Assembly: GCA_002946415.1 (NCBI GenBank)
Contig: NJPS01000005.1
Coordinates: forward strand, 124,001 to 188,000
Origin: Rutstroemia sp. NJR-2017a BVV2
Taxonomy: Eukaryota; Ascomycota; Leotiomycetes; Helotiales; Rutstroemiaceae
DNA length: 64,000 bases
Direction: 5' to 3'
Shown: in pieces, positions 11,622-23,157 of the stretch
Position numbering within the stretch: the stretch's first letter is position 1
How the letters are laid out: each line of letters starts with the position of its first letter
Program-made: the position numbers and the translations under genes
Notes under the pieces: model-generated
Databases searched by the model: none
The model's input: the letters and a program-made list of their open reading frames with translations, nothing else
Told to the model about the DNA's origin: nothing

Positions 11622-13112
11622 GATTATAGTGGCGCTTCTAACGGGGTGCTTTGGAAAAGAGATGAAAATGCTGATATAATGTTATGTTGGAGATGGGACG
11701 CGAGGGGGATTTATGGGGTCTGGGGAGGCCTTTCTACGTCGTCTTGATAGACCCATAAAAATTAGAACGAAATTTTGATGATATGTTACTGTAGCCATGA
11801 TGAAGTTTCCTCCGCAAAGGACCCTTAACTTCAGTGGGGGCAAATATGGATTGACTGCAGTGACAACGAAAAATGGCAGCTGAGAGTCTGAAATATGATA
11901 TCACAGTATTAAAAATTGCAATTGTGGATGTACCACACTTCCTTCAATCGTTGCAGCCCGGTTCCGCTGGAGGGTCTGTTGTGTAGTTTCGGCGGCACTG
12001 CGGTCCCAACCCCAATGTGAGCGACGATCTTTTGTGGAAATATTGATATGTCGGATCGTGTGACTAGAACAATGGGTATTTGCACTCCGGTTCATTCCAT
12101 TGCAGGACATCTCATCTATGTTATTTCATTCTTTATATCAACCTGGCACATTCAAAGTCATGAATGTTTCAACAACGTTATGGACACTGCGAATACAGTT
12201 CCGAAGAAAATAGCCGAAAATGGCCCCCTTGACTCGAACGAGGCACTAGCGCTACCCAGACAAATAAGCTTATCGAAGATCCACAACAGGTCCACTGCAG
12301 GGTCCACTGAAAGATTTTTGACTGCACAGAATCTGATATCATCTTGCATACCACGTTCCATATGTTCCTTGCACGGGACCCAGAACGGGTAGCAGCCAAG
12401 ACGGAGGCTTTTCGGTTCCGCAGTCTAGCCCCGGAGCCGCGATGGAGACGCTCTCTGAGAACGCAATCCCTAATCGCTGATGCGGTCCTGCATCTATTTG
12501 TGGAGTAAGATGAAGTTTGACAAGCAAGGCTTTGCTAGAGGATGTGGGTTGAGTACGTCGTAAGAGTGGCTCCATAGACATCATCTTCTCCCATTATCCC
12601 ATCGAATGCTCCCTATCTGATTGGAGAGTTTCTTAAGCGCCAAGAGCCATTTCAATCATCGAGATCCAGGAAATGAGGACAGTAGCATAACAAATACTGA
12701 AGGAAGTCTTGAACAGTCTTTGTGTTTGTACTTCGTAGATATCAGGCACGGCGGGGGTAGCCTAGGGAGAGATATGGAGAGCATCTTCGAGTCATTCTGC
12801 TCTGTTCTGGCGTGGTATAGAAAGGTCCAGGCATGGCCCAAATCACACGTTTTTCATCCTGTCTTCGAAGATCTCGGGAGGAAATATTCTCCAACGCTAC
12901 ATATGTTTAAGGCATCGCCAGCAGCAAAATATCTTTAACGGCGCGTGAGAAAGAATCTGTACGAAGTTGCTTCTGGCTTCGACACTTGGGCCGGACTAAG
13001 TATAGGCAAGGAAAATGAGGAAAACCTGAGATTCGTGAGAAACTCCTTTTCCGGTATTCGAATAAATTCATTTGAGACTCCATCGCAATGTTATGTGAAT
13101 ATCGTTGTCATA
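11622..13112. other. Intergenic, no gene recognised
   Basis: This spacer lies between the 5' end of the sugar transporter and the 3' end of the SDR gene. Small open frames exist, the longest at 12621-12938 (+), but none has recognisable motifs or splice sites leading to a longer product. The stretch just beyond 11622 should contain the transporter promoter. Confidence 0.45.
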
Positions 13113-14363
13113 TCACTTTCCCTGCTTACGCTGTCTTCGAGACTTTGTTTTTGCATCCTCTGACGCCTTTTCCGAGCTCGAAGCACCTTCTTTGGGCTTC
13201 TCACTAGCCTTTTTCTTCTCCTCTTCGTCCTTCTCCTTTTTCTCTAATGCCCTTCTGACCGCCTCCTCCCTCTCTACTCTTTCAATAAGTTTTTCACTTC
13301 CTTCCCACAACTTCTTTGCGATCTTCTCATCCCTGATATCGGTCCTTGCTAGATCCATTTCGCGACATTCTTTGATAAGCATTCCTCCTGGCCCGCGTCC
13401 CAGTGAAGCTTCCATGGCGGCATAGGAAATACTTTGCGCTCCTCCTTGGGCGCTCTTGAGTAACAACCACATGTTCTGCCACAACAAAACATATAAGGCC
13501 AAACCCCAGAGTGTACCACGCGAGAACCATCGTCTCAATCCCGGTGTGCGTGAGAGGCCCGGATCCACAAACAATACCCTGGCATTCGCAGGTGCTCCAT
13601 CAGGTCGCTTGTACGAGTCAATGTGCTTCTGGAAAGCTTGCCCAAATATCATCAATGCCATCTTACTACGTGCGTACGCCTTTGAAGGACTCCATTCTTT
13701 CTTCTTCATCGCATCGCTACCATCACCAATTGGCGGACTCTTTATGTAGGACGAGCAAGTCGTGAATATGATTCGCACATCTCGATCGGGTGGTTGCGCG
13801 CGAATTGCTGGACTTAGGATGCTCAGGAGGTGGAAATTTGCCAGATAATTGACCATCCATGTCTCTTCTATACCCTCTACTGTTGTTCTTCTCGTATTTC
13901 CAGCGGGAGTAAGTGTGGCAGCACAGAGTAAAAGCATGTCAAGGCGTCGTGGAGGGGCATTGTCGATCCATTTTGTAGCGAATTGGCGAATGCTGACCAA
14001 GGAGGATAAGTCAACTTGTTCTGCATAAATGAGTTCGTTTCCGGATCGCTCTCGGATGTCTTCGATATAGTCAACGAGGAACATGTCGGATGGCGATTGG
14101 TGTGTGAGGAGGACTATCTGCGCGCCCCGCTTTGCAAGTTCCATGACTGCCGCAGCTCCTATCCCAGATGTTCCTCCTGTTACCATTACCACCTTCCCAT
14201 GCATATTTCTCTCGGAAAGATTCGTTGCGCCTGCGCTGTACCATTTCACTGCGGCGAGAAAGAGTAGAAACGGAGCTACCTTGACCACAGTCCATATTTC
14301 CGGAAGCCAGGAGGGGAGTGAAACCTCTCCCCATAAGACATTCGCAACGAAATCAATAGGCAT
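13113..14363 (-). CDS. Membrane-tethered short-chain dehydrogenase/reductase with lysine-rich tail
   Basis: This is an uninterrupted 416-aa frame. Residues about 26-42 form one hydrophobic anchor. A Rossmann fold follows with the cofactor motif TGGTSGIG at 62-69, an acidic D at 118, an LCAAT segment where classical SDRs have NNAG, a TTCSS serine motif near 201-205, and the catalytic pair Y230/K234 in YARSK. This layout resembles fungal membrane or lipid-droplet oxidoreductases of the yeast Env9/retinol-dehydrogenase type, which is an inference from architecture. The last 80 or so residues are charged and Lys/Glu/Ser rich, and likely disordered. The loss of the NNAG asparagine is atypical but occurs in extended-SDR relatives. 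It diverges from the G-patch gene across 369 bp, which may be a shared promoter. Substrate unknown. Confidence 0.85.
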   Translation of the reverse strand: MPIDFVANVLWGEVSLPSWLPEIWTVVKVAPFLLFLAAVKWYSAGATNLSERNMHGKVVMVTGGTSGIGAAAVMELAKRGAQIVLLTHQSPSDMFLVDYIEDIRERSGNELIYAEQVDLSSLVSIRQFATKWIDNAPPRRLDMLLLCAATLTPAGNTRRTTVEGIEETWMVNYLANFHLLSILSPAIRAQPPDRDVRIIFTTCSSYIKSPPIGDGSDAMKKKEWSPSKAYARSKMALMIFGQAFQKHIDSYKRPDGAPANARVLFVDPGLSRTPGLRRWFSRGTLWGLALYVLLWQNMWLLLKSAQGGAQSISYAAMEASLGRGPGGMLIKECREMDLARTDIRDEKIAKKLWEGSEKLIERVEREEAVRRALEKKEKDEEEKKKASEKPKEGASSSEKASEDAKTKSRRQRKQGK

Positions 14364-14732
14364 CTTACTGGACGTATGTGAAGAAGGAGTTGAAACTAGG
14401 TAAACAAATCAGAAAAGACCTCGCATGGTAAGATTTACACCTGCAGAAGCTTTCCAAAGTAAAGGAGCGTTTCGATTTTTTTGGGTGAGAGAGGGAGACG
14501 AATTCTGTGAGAGACGGAGACGAATTCTAAAATAGCATATTTGTCCGGATCGGAGAAAAACTGGAGCCGACAGGGCTGTGGCTTCTGTGGCGTAAGAGTA
14601 CCAGTATCTTTTAGCGTCATTGCAGCTCTGGAACATTTACTCGGTACGACATCAAACATTTGCGACATCACACTTCTTGACTCCTTATCGTCCTTTGCAA
14701 GAATATTGGGCGAGTATCTTATCTGCAGTGGC

Positions 14733-15455
14733 ATGGAGGACGAAGACACTTACGAAATCCCCTTACAAGACCAAAGAGTATTTGGTGCTGGTATCAAGAG
14801 GAAGAGGGTTCAATTTGTGCCATCAACATCCGCATCGTCATCAACTCTCGAGTCCATTTCAAACCCATCGAGCACATCGTCTGCAAAATCAATAAGCGAC
14901 CTCTATCTTAGACTAGTATTGCCACAGGAGAAACCACATGCCGAAAGCATCCCAGCAGCCACAGCGTCTCCCTCCTCGGATCTTCCTGATACTCAAGACG
15001 GTGCACAAGAAGCCCAGGTTTGTGAAGTCTGCAAGCTCCCAATAAATTCGGATTCCGATGCCGCTACATCCTCCTCTGCCTCCAAATTACGACCCCACGA
15101 AGCTTCTCTCGCACATCAAGTGTGCCTGACACATTCTCATCCCCCATCGCACCTCGACCGAAACAGGAAGGGCCTGGCATACCTCTCCTCCTACGGGTGG
15201 GATCCAGATGCGCGTCAAGGGCTTGGAACGAACGGGCAGGGTATCCAATTCCCGGTTAAGATGAAACCAAAAGATGATAAACTTGGCATCGGCGTTGTCC
15301 TGCCGAAAGAAGGTGAGAGGAAGAAGAAGGAGAAGCCAGAAAAACTTGATGCTGGTAAGGTGAGGAAGTTATATGAGAAGGATAAGAAGAGGGCCGAGAA
15401 GTTGAGGGAGATGTTCTATAGGAATGATGATGTAGAACGATATTTGGGGACATAA
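14733..15455 (+). CDS. G-patch domain protein
   Basis: A 240-aa single-exon frame starts at the ATG in gcATGGAGG. An in-frame upstream extension to 14541 exists but looks like UTR, so I chose the MEDEDTYE start. The N-terminal half is Ser-rich and low complexity. A CxxC (VCEVC, near residue 98) followed by His/Cys around HEASLAHQVCLTH could form a small zinc site. The G-patch spans about 147-175, with GLAYLSSYGWDP and GLGTNGQGI, and is followed by a basic KxxKLYEKDKKRAEKLRE helix. G-patch proteins usually activate DEAH-box RNA helicases in splicing or ribosome biogenesis; the partner here is unknown. The gene appears intact. Confidence 0.85.
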   Translation: MEDEDTYEIPLQDQRVFGAGIKRKRVQFVPSTSASSSTLESISNPSSTSSAKSISDLYLRLVLPQEKPHAESIPAATASPSSDLPDTQDGAQEAQVCEVCKLPINSDSDAATSSSASKLRPHEASLAHQVCLTHSHPPSHLDRNRKGLAYLSSYGWDPDARQGLGTNGQGIQFPVKMKPKDDKLGIGVVLPKEGERKKKEKPEKLDAGKVRKLYEKDKKRAEKLREMFYRNDDVERYLGT

Positions 15456-17424
15456 CTGGTCAAAATCTACAAGTACCACAGATGTGAAATTCCTCGTTCG
15501 TTAGAAGGAGGATGTTTGACACCGATAAGTTAAGTGTCCATCTTCGATGCTTTGTTTCTTTATGAGTTTATATTCGACCAACACTGAAGGCCGTTTACGC
15601 AGAGGGCGATTGGCAGGCTATGAACCGTTATATGCGCAGTTCTTTGATATTCATGTGAGGAGCGAGATGGCTCATTGTATATCCAATGAAGTTATATACC
15701 GTTCAAGTAGTTTGGTTTTTGATATGAAATCACTTCCCTTACCAGACAGGTTGTTGAAACTTGCGCACTGGCCGGAGTATGATTTGCCCGGTCAACATAT
15801 ATTATCAGCGAAGAGTTTTCAAAACATTCCCCTCCCTAGTTCTCAACTCCATCTTGACGTCTTCTTTTCAACTCCATCTCAAAATTCCAATCAGCTCTCA
15901 TCTTTGGAAGAACTGGTTCACTTCAGCGCTTTCTTCTTCCTACGACTAAACTTGCTCAGTTTAAAAGTTGACCTAGATCGAACCAGTTCCCTTATTACCT
16001 CCTAACTACGACACCTGCGACACTTACAGCAGTTCTTACTAGTGCCTCAGTAGCAAGAAACTACGAACGCGTCCACTGGTAGCAAATTTGCATAAGCAGG
16101 GCCAAGAAATCTACGATAGCTGCTAGATCTTCGAAGTTCTCTATTCACTTTACTTCGACTTCGAGCATCCTAGTTCTCTCACTTCACCGTCATTTCTAGA
16201 AAGACTCTTCGTGGAACAAGGTACACGGTATGTTATCGTCGAGCATCATCTCCCTTCCTCTTCGAAAGGCATACAATGACTAAAAGTTCCAACTTCTTTC
16301 TTCAAAACTGAAAGAACAATAACTTTCAAGATCTTCTTGATACCTCTTATCTTATCCCGCCCAAATAAAGCCTCCAACTTACCTTCGTCTCTATGGTAGA
16401 AATCAACATTCTGTCGATCATAACAGTTGCAGCGAGATCCACTTGATAAGCCATAACTGTCACTCTCAAAAGAACGGCGTCACTTTTGAGTTCACATAAT
16501 GACATGGATCCCGGCTCGGAAATCATGACTTCTCCACATCAAGCTGGAAACCAAGCTGTCGCTGAAGATATTGCTGATGCCGGTCAGAACAGCTCATCTC
16601 AAGTTCAAGGCGTGGATAATTCTGCTCAAGAACGTCAACGGGGAGACGCAGCACCACCCGCAGACAACAATGCAAGCAGCGACAAAAAGCATGGAAGTCC
16701 TGTTGATAAGATCATCGAGCCTACCAGGGATGTCATTTACGCAATCCATATCACAATTTCAAGTTCTAGATTCAAGATGTAGAATCGGACTAGGGGTTAT
16801 GATAGGGCAGGTAGCACCTGATTAACCCGCGGGGGGGGTATAAATGGGTCAAGCTAGATGCTTATTTCCGAAAATACATCCCTTTTTGATACGGCTTTCA
16901 TTTTTTTTCATGTCATCGTCTTAAGCTTTGTGGCATATCTATAACCGGCTCAATATAGCCGTCCTATCGTCTTAGCAAAAAGTCTTGTTGTTGACAAGAG
17001 AATTATTCTTATCTTGCAGCAGTTCGCAAGTATGCGGGGTTCAGTGGATCTTCAGAATACCTCTCATGCAATTGGCCGATTGTGATGCACAGCATATCAA
17101 TGATGCGTTCCACGATATGGCAGTTGCATCGCTTGTTGGTCTGTGGCAAGGATCAACCTTAACTACCTGCCTATAACGGCTACATTCAGCGTATCGTGTG
17201 TTACTGGCATTAGTGGCCGTGGGCATATCCATATCATCCAGCTTTTGGTGATACCAGTCGTTATCGTACAACGGCCGACGCCTCCTCCCATGATGCAGTG
17301 CTGTGTCTCGGGATTTCGGACGGCAAAGTGAGACAATGGATAGTGTACAAGTACCGCCCTTCCTCACATCGATCTTGTACACATCTCGACACATTCATGC
17401 TTCAATTGACTTTATTCATTCATC
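15456..17424. other. Intergenic, possibly one small disordered ORF
   Basis: No confident gene is seen. A plus-strand frame at 16504-16782 begins MDPGSEIMTSPH and is Gln/Asn/Ser/Asp rich, resembling a disordered protein N-terminus. It ends abruptly without a convincing splice donor. Sequence before it (about 16080-16480) is pyrimidine-rich like a fungal 5' leader, so a short or truncated gene is possible. The rest, including 15547-16005, looks noncoding. The OPT promoter should lie in the last few hundred bases. Confidence 0.35.
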
Positions 17425-20369
17425 ATGGCGCATGTATTGAAGCGGTTGCATTTCAAAGATTCTACAGAGCCAGTAGATATATCTTCTTCTCACGATCCTA
17501 TTGCGCCTCCCTACGACGCCTCTGAAGCAGCGGAGAAGATTGAAATAACAAAGGACCATGCAACATCCACAGCCCATGACATCGAAGAAGCCGAAGCGAA
17601 CCGCAAGTTGACGGCTTTCGAAAAAGCACACCGTTGGGATCCAAATTTAGAACAAGACCAGCTAGAAGAGATTGACGATGCTATCAACAGACGTGATGCC
17701 AATGCAGAGGGGAGAGTATATGACGAGGTCTTCGAGAATTCACCATATGCCGAAGTAGGTTCTAGGACTCAATGTATTTTTCTGGGGACACAAAGTTAAG
17801 ACATACAGGTCCGGGCAGCAGTCCGCAACTACGACGAAGACCTCCCATGCAACACAATCCGAGCCTGGGTCATCGGTCTTTTTCTCAACACCATCGCCTC
17901 CGGTCTTAACTCTCTCTTTTCCCTCCGTGCTCCCTCTCTAACCATCTCCTCGATCGTTGTGCAAATGGTCGCGTACCCGCTCGGCGTAGGCTGGACCATG
18001 ATATTCCCTGACCGTACATTCACCACCTTCGGCGTGAAATGGAACCTCAGCCCCGGCAAATTCAACTTCAAAGAACATGGACTAATCGTCATTATGGCTA
18101 ATGCTGCCTTTGGGAATGGCTCCGGCTACTTTCTCGATACCATTGTCGCACAGCGCGGTTTCTACGGTCAAGATTTTGGATGGGGTTTCAATATGCTGCT
18201 TGCTATCACGACACAGTGTGTTGGCTTTGGCATTGCGGGTATGATGCGTAAGTATCTTGTTGAGCCGGCGTCGATGATTTGGCCGACTACGCTGGTTAAC
18301 ACTTCGTTTATCTATGCGTTGCATGACCATAGTAAGACGGATCCTGCGAAGGCGAATGGATGGTCAATTGCTAGGTATAGGTATTTCTTCTATGTGTTTA
18401 TCGCCTCGTTCGTGTGGTACTGGTTCCCAGGATACATTGCGCAGTTTCTGAGTGTGTTTGCATTCGTGACGTGGATTAAACCGAATAGTGTGGTGATCAA
18501 CCAGCTCTTTGGGGGTTGGACGGGCATCTCGTTGCTGCCGATCACGTTTGATTGGACGCAGGTTACGGGTACGTATATGCTAACCAGTCATACGAAGATG
18601 GATTACTGATTACATGGCTAGGATATGGACTTAACTCGCCCTTGATCCCGCCCTGGTTTGCGATTGCGAATACGGCAATTGGCACAGTATTTTGGTTCAT
18701 GATTGTTACAGCTAGCATTCATTTCAGTGGACATTGGTATGCACCATATTTGCCTATTTCGGATTCAAATAGTTGGGATAATACGGGAAAACATTATAAT
18801 GTTTCGAAAATTCTGACGCCGGAATTTACATTGGATTTGGAAAAATATAAGGTATGATGGACCCTCCCTATTGTTTCTTCTTGTTCTACATTTCCACCAG
18901 AGGTGTAGCAATTTATAATGAACTCCACATTTCGGTTCCAGAATATCATTTTTGTGTATTTGCAGAAGTGGATTATCAAGTTTTGAGATTGAACTCTCAG
19001 AGGTTGTATTAGAGATGACTCCTCGAGGTGTCCAAGTGGTCCACATATGAAGCACTCCATATACTCCAGACAAAGTACTGATTGGCTCGGTTACAGTCCT
19101 ATTCCCCCCTCTTCTTGTCCACAACCTTCGGGCTATGCTATGGCCTCTCCTTTGCGACCATTACCGCTGTCATATTTCACACCATCCTCTTCCATGGCCA
19201 AGAGATTTGGATCCTCGCTCGCGCCATCCGCGGTACCCTCGACGACAACCACACAAAGATGATGCGTAGATACAAACCCGTCCCACACTGGTGGTACGTC
19301 GCCTTCTTCCTCGTCATGCTCGGCATGGCCTTCGCCACCGTCTGCGCATACCCTACTCACCTCGCCTGGTGGGCACTAATCATTGCTCTCTTGATATCCC
19401 TCGTCTGGACTATCCCTATTGGAATCATCTACGCTACGACAAACATTCATTTGGGTCTGAATGTCTTCACTGAGTACATCATTGGGTATATGCAGCCAGG
19501 GAGACCGGTGGCAATGATGCTTTTCAAGACCTATGGCTACATAACCATGAACCAAGCGCATGCCTTTCTCTCGGACCTCAAACTCGCGCACTATCTCAAA
19601 ATCCCACAAAGGCCTGTTTTCGCGGTGCAAATCGTCGCCACAGTCTGGACATGCGTAGTCCAGTTAGGTGTAGTTGAATGGGCCTTTGAAAACATCGACG
19701 GGGTTTGCAAATCTGGGCAGAAAAACAACTTTACCTGTCCGAACGGACGAGTATTCTTTAACGCATCTGTCATATTTGGTCTTATCGGTCCGGGGCGCAT
19801 TTTCAGTACTGGAGCTATTTACGGAGGGTTGCAATACTTCTGGTTGGCTGGAGCGGTGTTACCATTCGTGTTGTATTACCTGGCAAGGACGTTCCCAAAG
19901 AGTTCCGTGAGGTATCTCAACGCGCCATTATTTTTTGGGGGGACGGGCGAACTGCCTCCTGCAACGCCGTTGAGTTATCTTAGCTGGTGCCTTTATGGAT
20001 TTATTTTCCAGAAGTTGATTAGGAATCGGTATAGAGGGTGGTGGATGAGATATAATTATATCACAAGTGCGGGGTTGGATGTTGGGTTGGCGATCTGTAC
20101 GATTGTTATTATCGCAGCGTTGAATTTGACGGGGACTGGGTTTCCTGATGTGAGTTCTTTTCTTTTCCTTTTTCTATGGTTAGCTATAAGCTATATAGTG
20201 GGGGGATGAAACAGGCGCTTGATTGTTTGAGCGATGTAATACTAACTGTGACATCTAGTGGTGGGGTAACAGAGTGCCTGCGAATACGAAGGATTATCTG
20301 GGAACAGCGATAGCAAGAAAGGTCACACCTGGTGAAACATTTGGACCAGCTAAGGGAACTTGGGGATAA
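17425..20369 (+). CDS. OPT-family oligopeptide transporter
   Basis: Five exons (17425-17754, 17809-18568, 18622-18851, 19097-20149, 20259-20369) give 827 aa, all in frame with GT..AG ends. The N-terminal 115 residues are hydrophilic and acidic. About 12-16 hydrophobic segments follow. OPT hallmarks are SPGKFNFKEH near residue 190 (the peptide-transporter clade has NPGPFN.KEH), SPLIPPWFA, NIHLGLNVFTEYIIGYMQPGRP cut by normal helix spacing, KIPQR near 608, and a C-terminal TGFPDWWGN. The peptide-transporter branch imports tetra-/pentapeptides or glutathione with protons, while the YSL branch moves metal chelates; the motifs favour the peptide branch. Intron 3 (18852-19096, 245 nt) is long compared with the 49-110 nt introns around it. 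The gene converges on a PTR transporter. Confidence 0.93.
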
Positions 20370-20826
20370 ACAGTTCTGGTTGGATTTAAGATAGGAATCA
20401 TGAAGTCAGATAGACGAGGATAGTAGGATTACATAGGACGATGTGCGCCCCAGCCCCTTTTTCACGAGACGAACAAGATGGAAGACTATCTTTGTCTGAT
20501 TGACCAAGTAAACTCTACCGCAATCATATTACGACGTCATAATAATACCAAATAATCAGGTCAACAGGTCTAGAGCTATGGCGATATGAGGCATTTGGTG
20601 GTGAAATTAATGTAATTATATGCACTTACCATAACGTAATGCAACCACTCCTAATGTCCATCTTCACGTTCACTCTGAATAGGCCTACTATCCCTCAATA
20701 TACACCACTACAACAGCGACGAATATGAAGCTGACATATCACTCCTCCCAACCCTTATCCAAAAGCCACTGTCCAAATAAGAGAATGATATATCCTCCCA
20801 CTACACACCATTCAACCGTGTCTAAA
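20370..20826. other. Convergent 3' intergenic region of the two peptide transporters
   Basis: This 457-bp gap holds the 3' UTRs of the OPT (+) and PTR (-) genes. It is moderately AT-rich, and I see no extra gene, RNA or repeat. Confidence 0.6.
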
Positions 20827-23157
20827 CTAAACCTTTGAATCCTCAAAGTTATGCTCGCCACTACCACTCTTACCACTACCACTCTCTCTGCGTCTGAAAG
20901 GCGCTGTACTATGATGCTCCTGCTCGATTTCCTGGACCTCGCCAACACCGCCTCTAACATATTCATCTTTGTCTAGATGTCTATACAAGAAGTAGAACCA
21001 GACAGCAAGGATGGTTCCTGCGACTGCTGGAGCAACATATGGCCAGATAAGATACGGATCGACGAGACTGGCGGTGCAGGCTTGTTGAATAGCGGCGCTA
21101 AGAGCGGTGGAAAAGAGGTACATGGAAGTTACGAGACCTTTCATGTTTGCTGGAGCGCGGGCGTAGGCGAGTTCGAGGGCGGTGACGTTGCAGAAGCATT
21201 CAGAGATAGCACCAAGGGACCATTGAGGGATTTGCCACCACTAGGAGGGAGGAGAGGCATTAGTAAATGGAAAAGCATAGTCTGAAAGCTTTTCAAACAT
21301 TCTTTCGTATGAAAAAGAGCCTTGGAAACAAAATTTTGAAACGAAGTACTCACGATGCTAATTGGTGAAACAGATTCACCAGCCTCTGCACACTCCGTAG
21401 CATGGTAACCACAAGGTGCAGTCTCGTATATACGCCATTGAGTAATAGCGCCAATAGCAGACGAAATAGCAGCAATGATGAACCCGAAAGTAATACGCTT
21501 GATAGGACCGAAGTGAATATTGCGACGGCGTAGGAACGGATAAATGACGTAAGAAATAAGCGGAATAGCAACAATAATGGTAAGAGGGTTGAAGTTATTC
21601 AGAAGGTCATTGGGAGCGCCATTGGTAACCATTGCAGATCCCTGCGAGGTGGTGATGTTGCCGATACCACCATCATTCATAATGTAGATAGGGAAGAAGA
21701 GAAAGATGGTGCATGCTTCGAGAGAACGTTTGACATCTTCGACAAAGTTGTCGCTCCAGTCAATCTTTCTGCCTTTGAGTTCAGAGATCCCATCTGCAGC
21801 AAGGCGCGATGGTTTAGCGACATCTAAATAGCCCGTTCGTCCGAAGCCTTTGAATCCGTTCCGTTTAATTGCTGTACCAATGACGCGGAAGAATCGACCA
21901 ATATCACTACCTTGTGGGGGGTATTTTACCAATCGTTTGTTGAGAACCCACAAGAGGACTGGGAGTAGGAGATACAGAATCATGGGTAAGCCATAAGCCA
22001 GCCAGAACCCTACTAGCTTTTCGGAGTATGTTGTAGCAAGGCCAAAGAAGGCGCCGACATTCACCATTCCGTAGAAAGCCAGAGCTAGTCTCTGAGCCGT
22101 GATTTCTGGATCGGATATTACCCTCTCGCCGCTGGGTAGAGCTTTTACGATGAGTCCCCTTTGTGTGTCCTGGTCGAGAAGCATAGGCGAGACATTACTT
22201 TTGAATAGCCCTGTTATACAAAGTCAGCGTTGCTGCATTGACAGAGGATTGCGTGGTAGAGAAGTTGAAACTTATGAAACATTGGGTAACGACACACGGG
22301 CTCGTGTAATAAGGAAAAGATATGTTCTCACCAGCACCCAATGCTAAAAGCAAAAGCCCAACAACAAACGGCGCCATTCCATGACCAGCTTGCAAAACAC
22401 TCGGAATAGCTCCGATTACCAAAATGAGATGAGCAACACCAAATACTGCGACACCAATACAGATGACTTTGAAGCGGCCCAACTTAGCATCTGCTAGCCA
22501 TCCACTACATTTAGAGGTTAGGGTAGAACTTCAAGTATGGTTTTTGGACTGAACAAACCCGAGAATTGGAAGAGTATATGCCAGGAACTTGAACAGAAGG
22601 CCCATGGCAGAGGAAACGGTAAGACCCTTTCCGAGAGCACCTGGGGTCAACTGAGTGCCCTTAGGGGTAGCACCTGCTCCATTACCGCCCTTACTATTTT
22701 CAGTTAGGTATTTTCAGAGTGGGTAAGAATTAGGAGAGGCCTACGGAAGAGGAAATTGCACGAAATTTGAGAATACAAATTGTACACCATAGTAACTCGC
22801 ACGTTCAGCAAACTCAATGATGCAGATCAAGTATGCAGCCCGGGGTATATGACCAGAGACTCTGCGAAGAGATGCCCGTTCTTCTTCAGTCGGACGCTCG
22901 ATTCCTTCATGATCGAGGTTGCGCGTTTCTACATGAACAATCCCTTCGTGGATTTTGGTGTCCAGATTGTCTGGTGCGTTTGCATTAAGTCCAGTCTCAT
23001 AGATTGGACCAGCAGTTAACGCATCTGTAGTTGTTGTAGCTACATTGGCTGAGGTCATGTTAGTACTTAGTTATTAATCCCACGAGTTGCCAATGAAGAT
23101 ACAGAGCAATCTTAAAATGTTCGTGTAGAAGAAAGCTAATAGAAAGAGCTTACCCAT
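20827..23157 (-). CDS. PTR2/POT-family di-/tripeptide transporter
   Basis: Coding exons on the minus strand are ..23048-22745, 22693-22559, 22504-22332, 22210-21354 and 21240-20827. Two starts are possible. An ATG at 23058 gives 630 aa. Alternatively, ATGG at 23157-23154 is spliced over a 105-nt intron (GTAAGC donor, TACTAAC branch nine bases before CAG) to 23048, giving 628 aa and removing the first ATG as intron. I favour the spliced form. POT signatures are visible: EFAERASYYG at about 82-91 (the ExxER proton/peptide motif), GNGAGATPKGTQ, FKFLAYTLPILGGWLADAKLGRFK and WWQIPQWSLGAISE. It imports di- and tripeptides with protons at the plasma membrane. The tail is Gly/Ser and charge rich. One donor is GTTTGT (intron 22505-22558). 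Confidence 0.92.

Noticed and set aside
12621..12938. 105-codon plus-strand open frame between the MFS and SDR genes
   Set aside because: No recognisable motif, no convincing start context, no splice sites extending it, and antisense frames of similar length.
16486..16782. 98-codon plus-strand frame with disordered composition
   Set aside because: Possibly a real gene fragment, but it has no motif and no downstream exon, so it is mentioned only in the intergenic entry.
9696..23157. Secondary-metabolite gene cluster (transporters plus SDR)
   Set aside because: No synthase, terpene cyclase, P450 or cluster regulator is present; the genes fit primary nutrient uptake.
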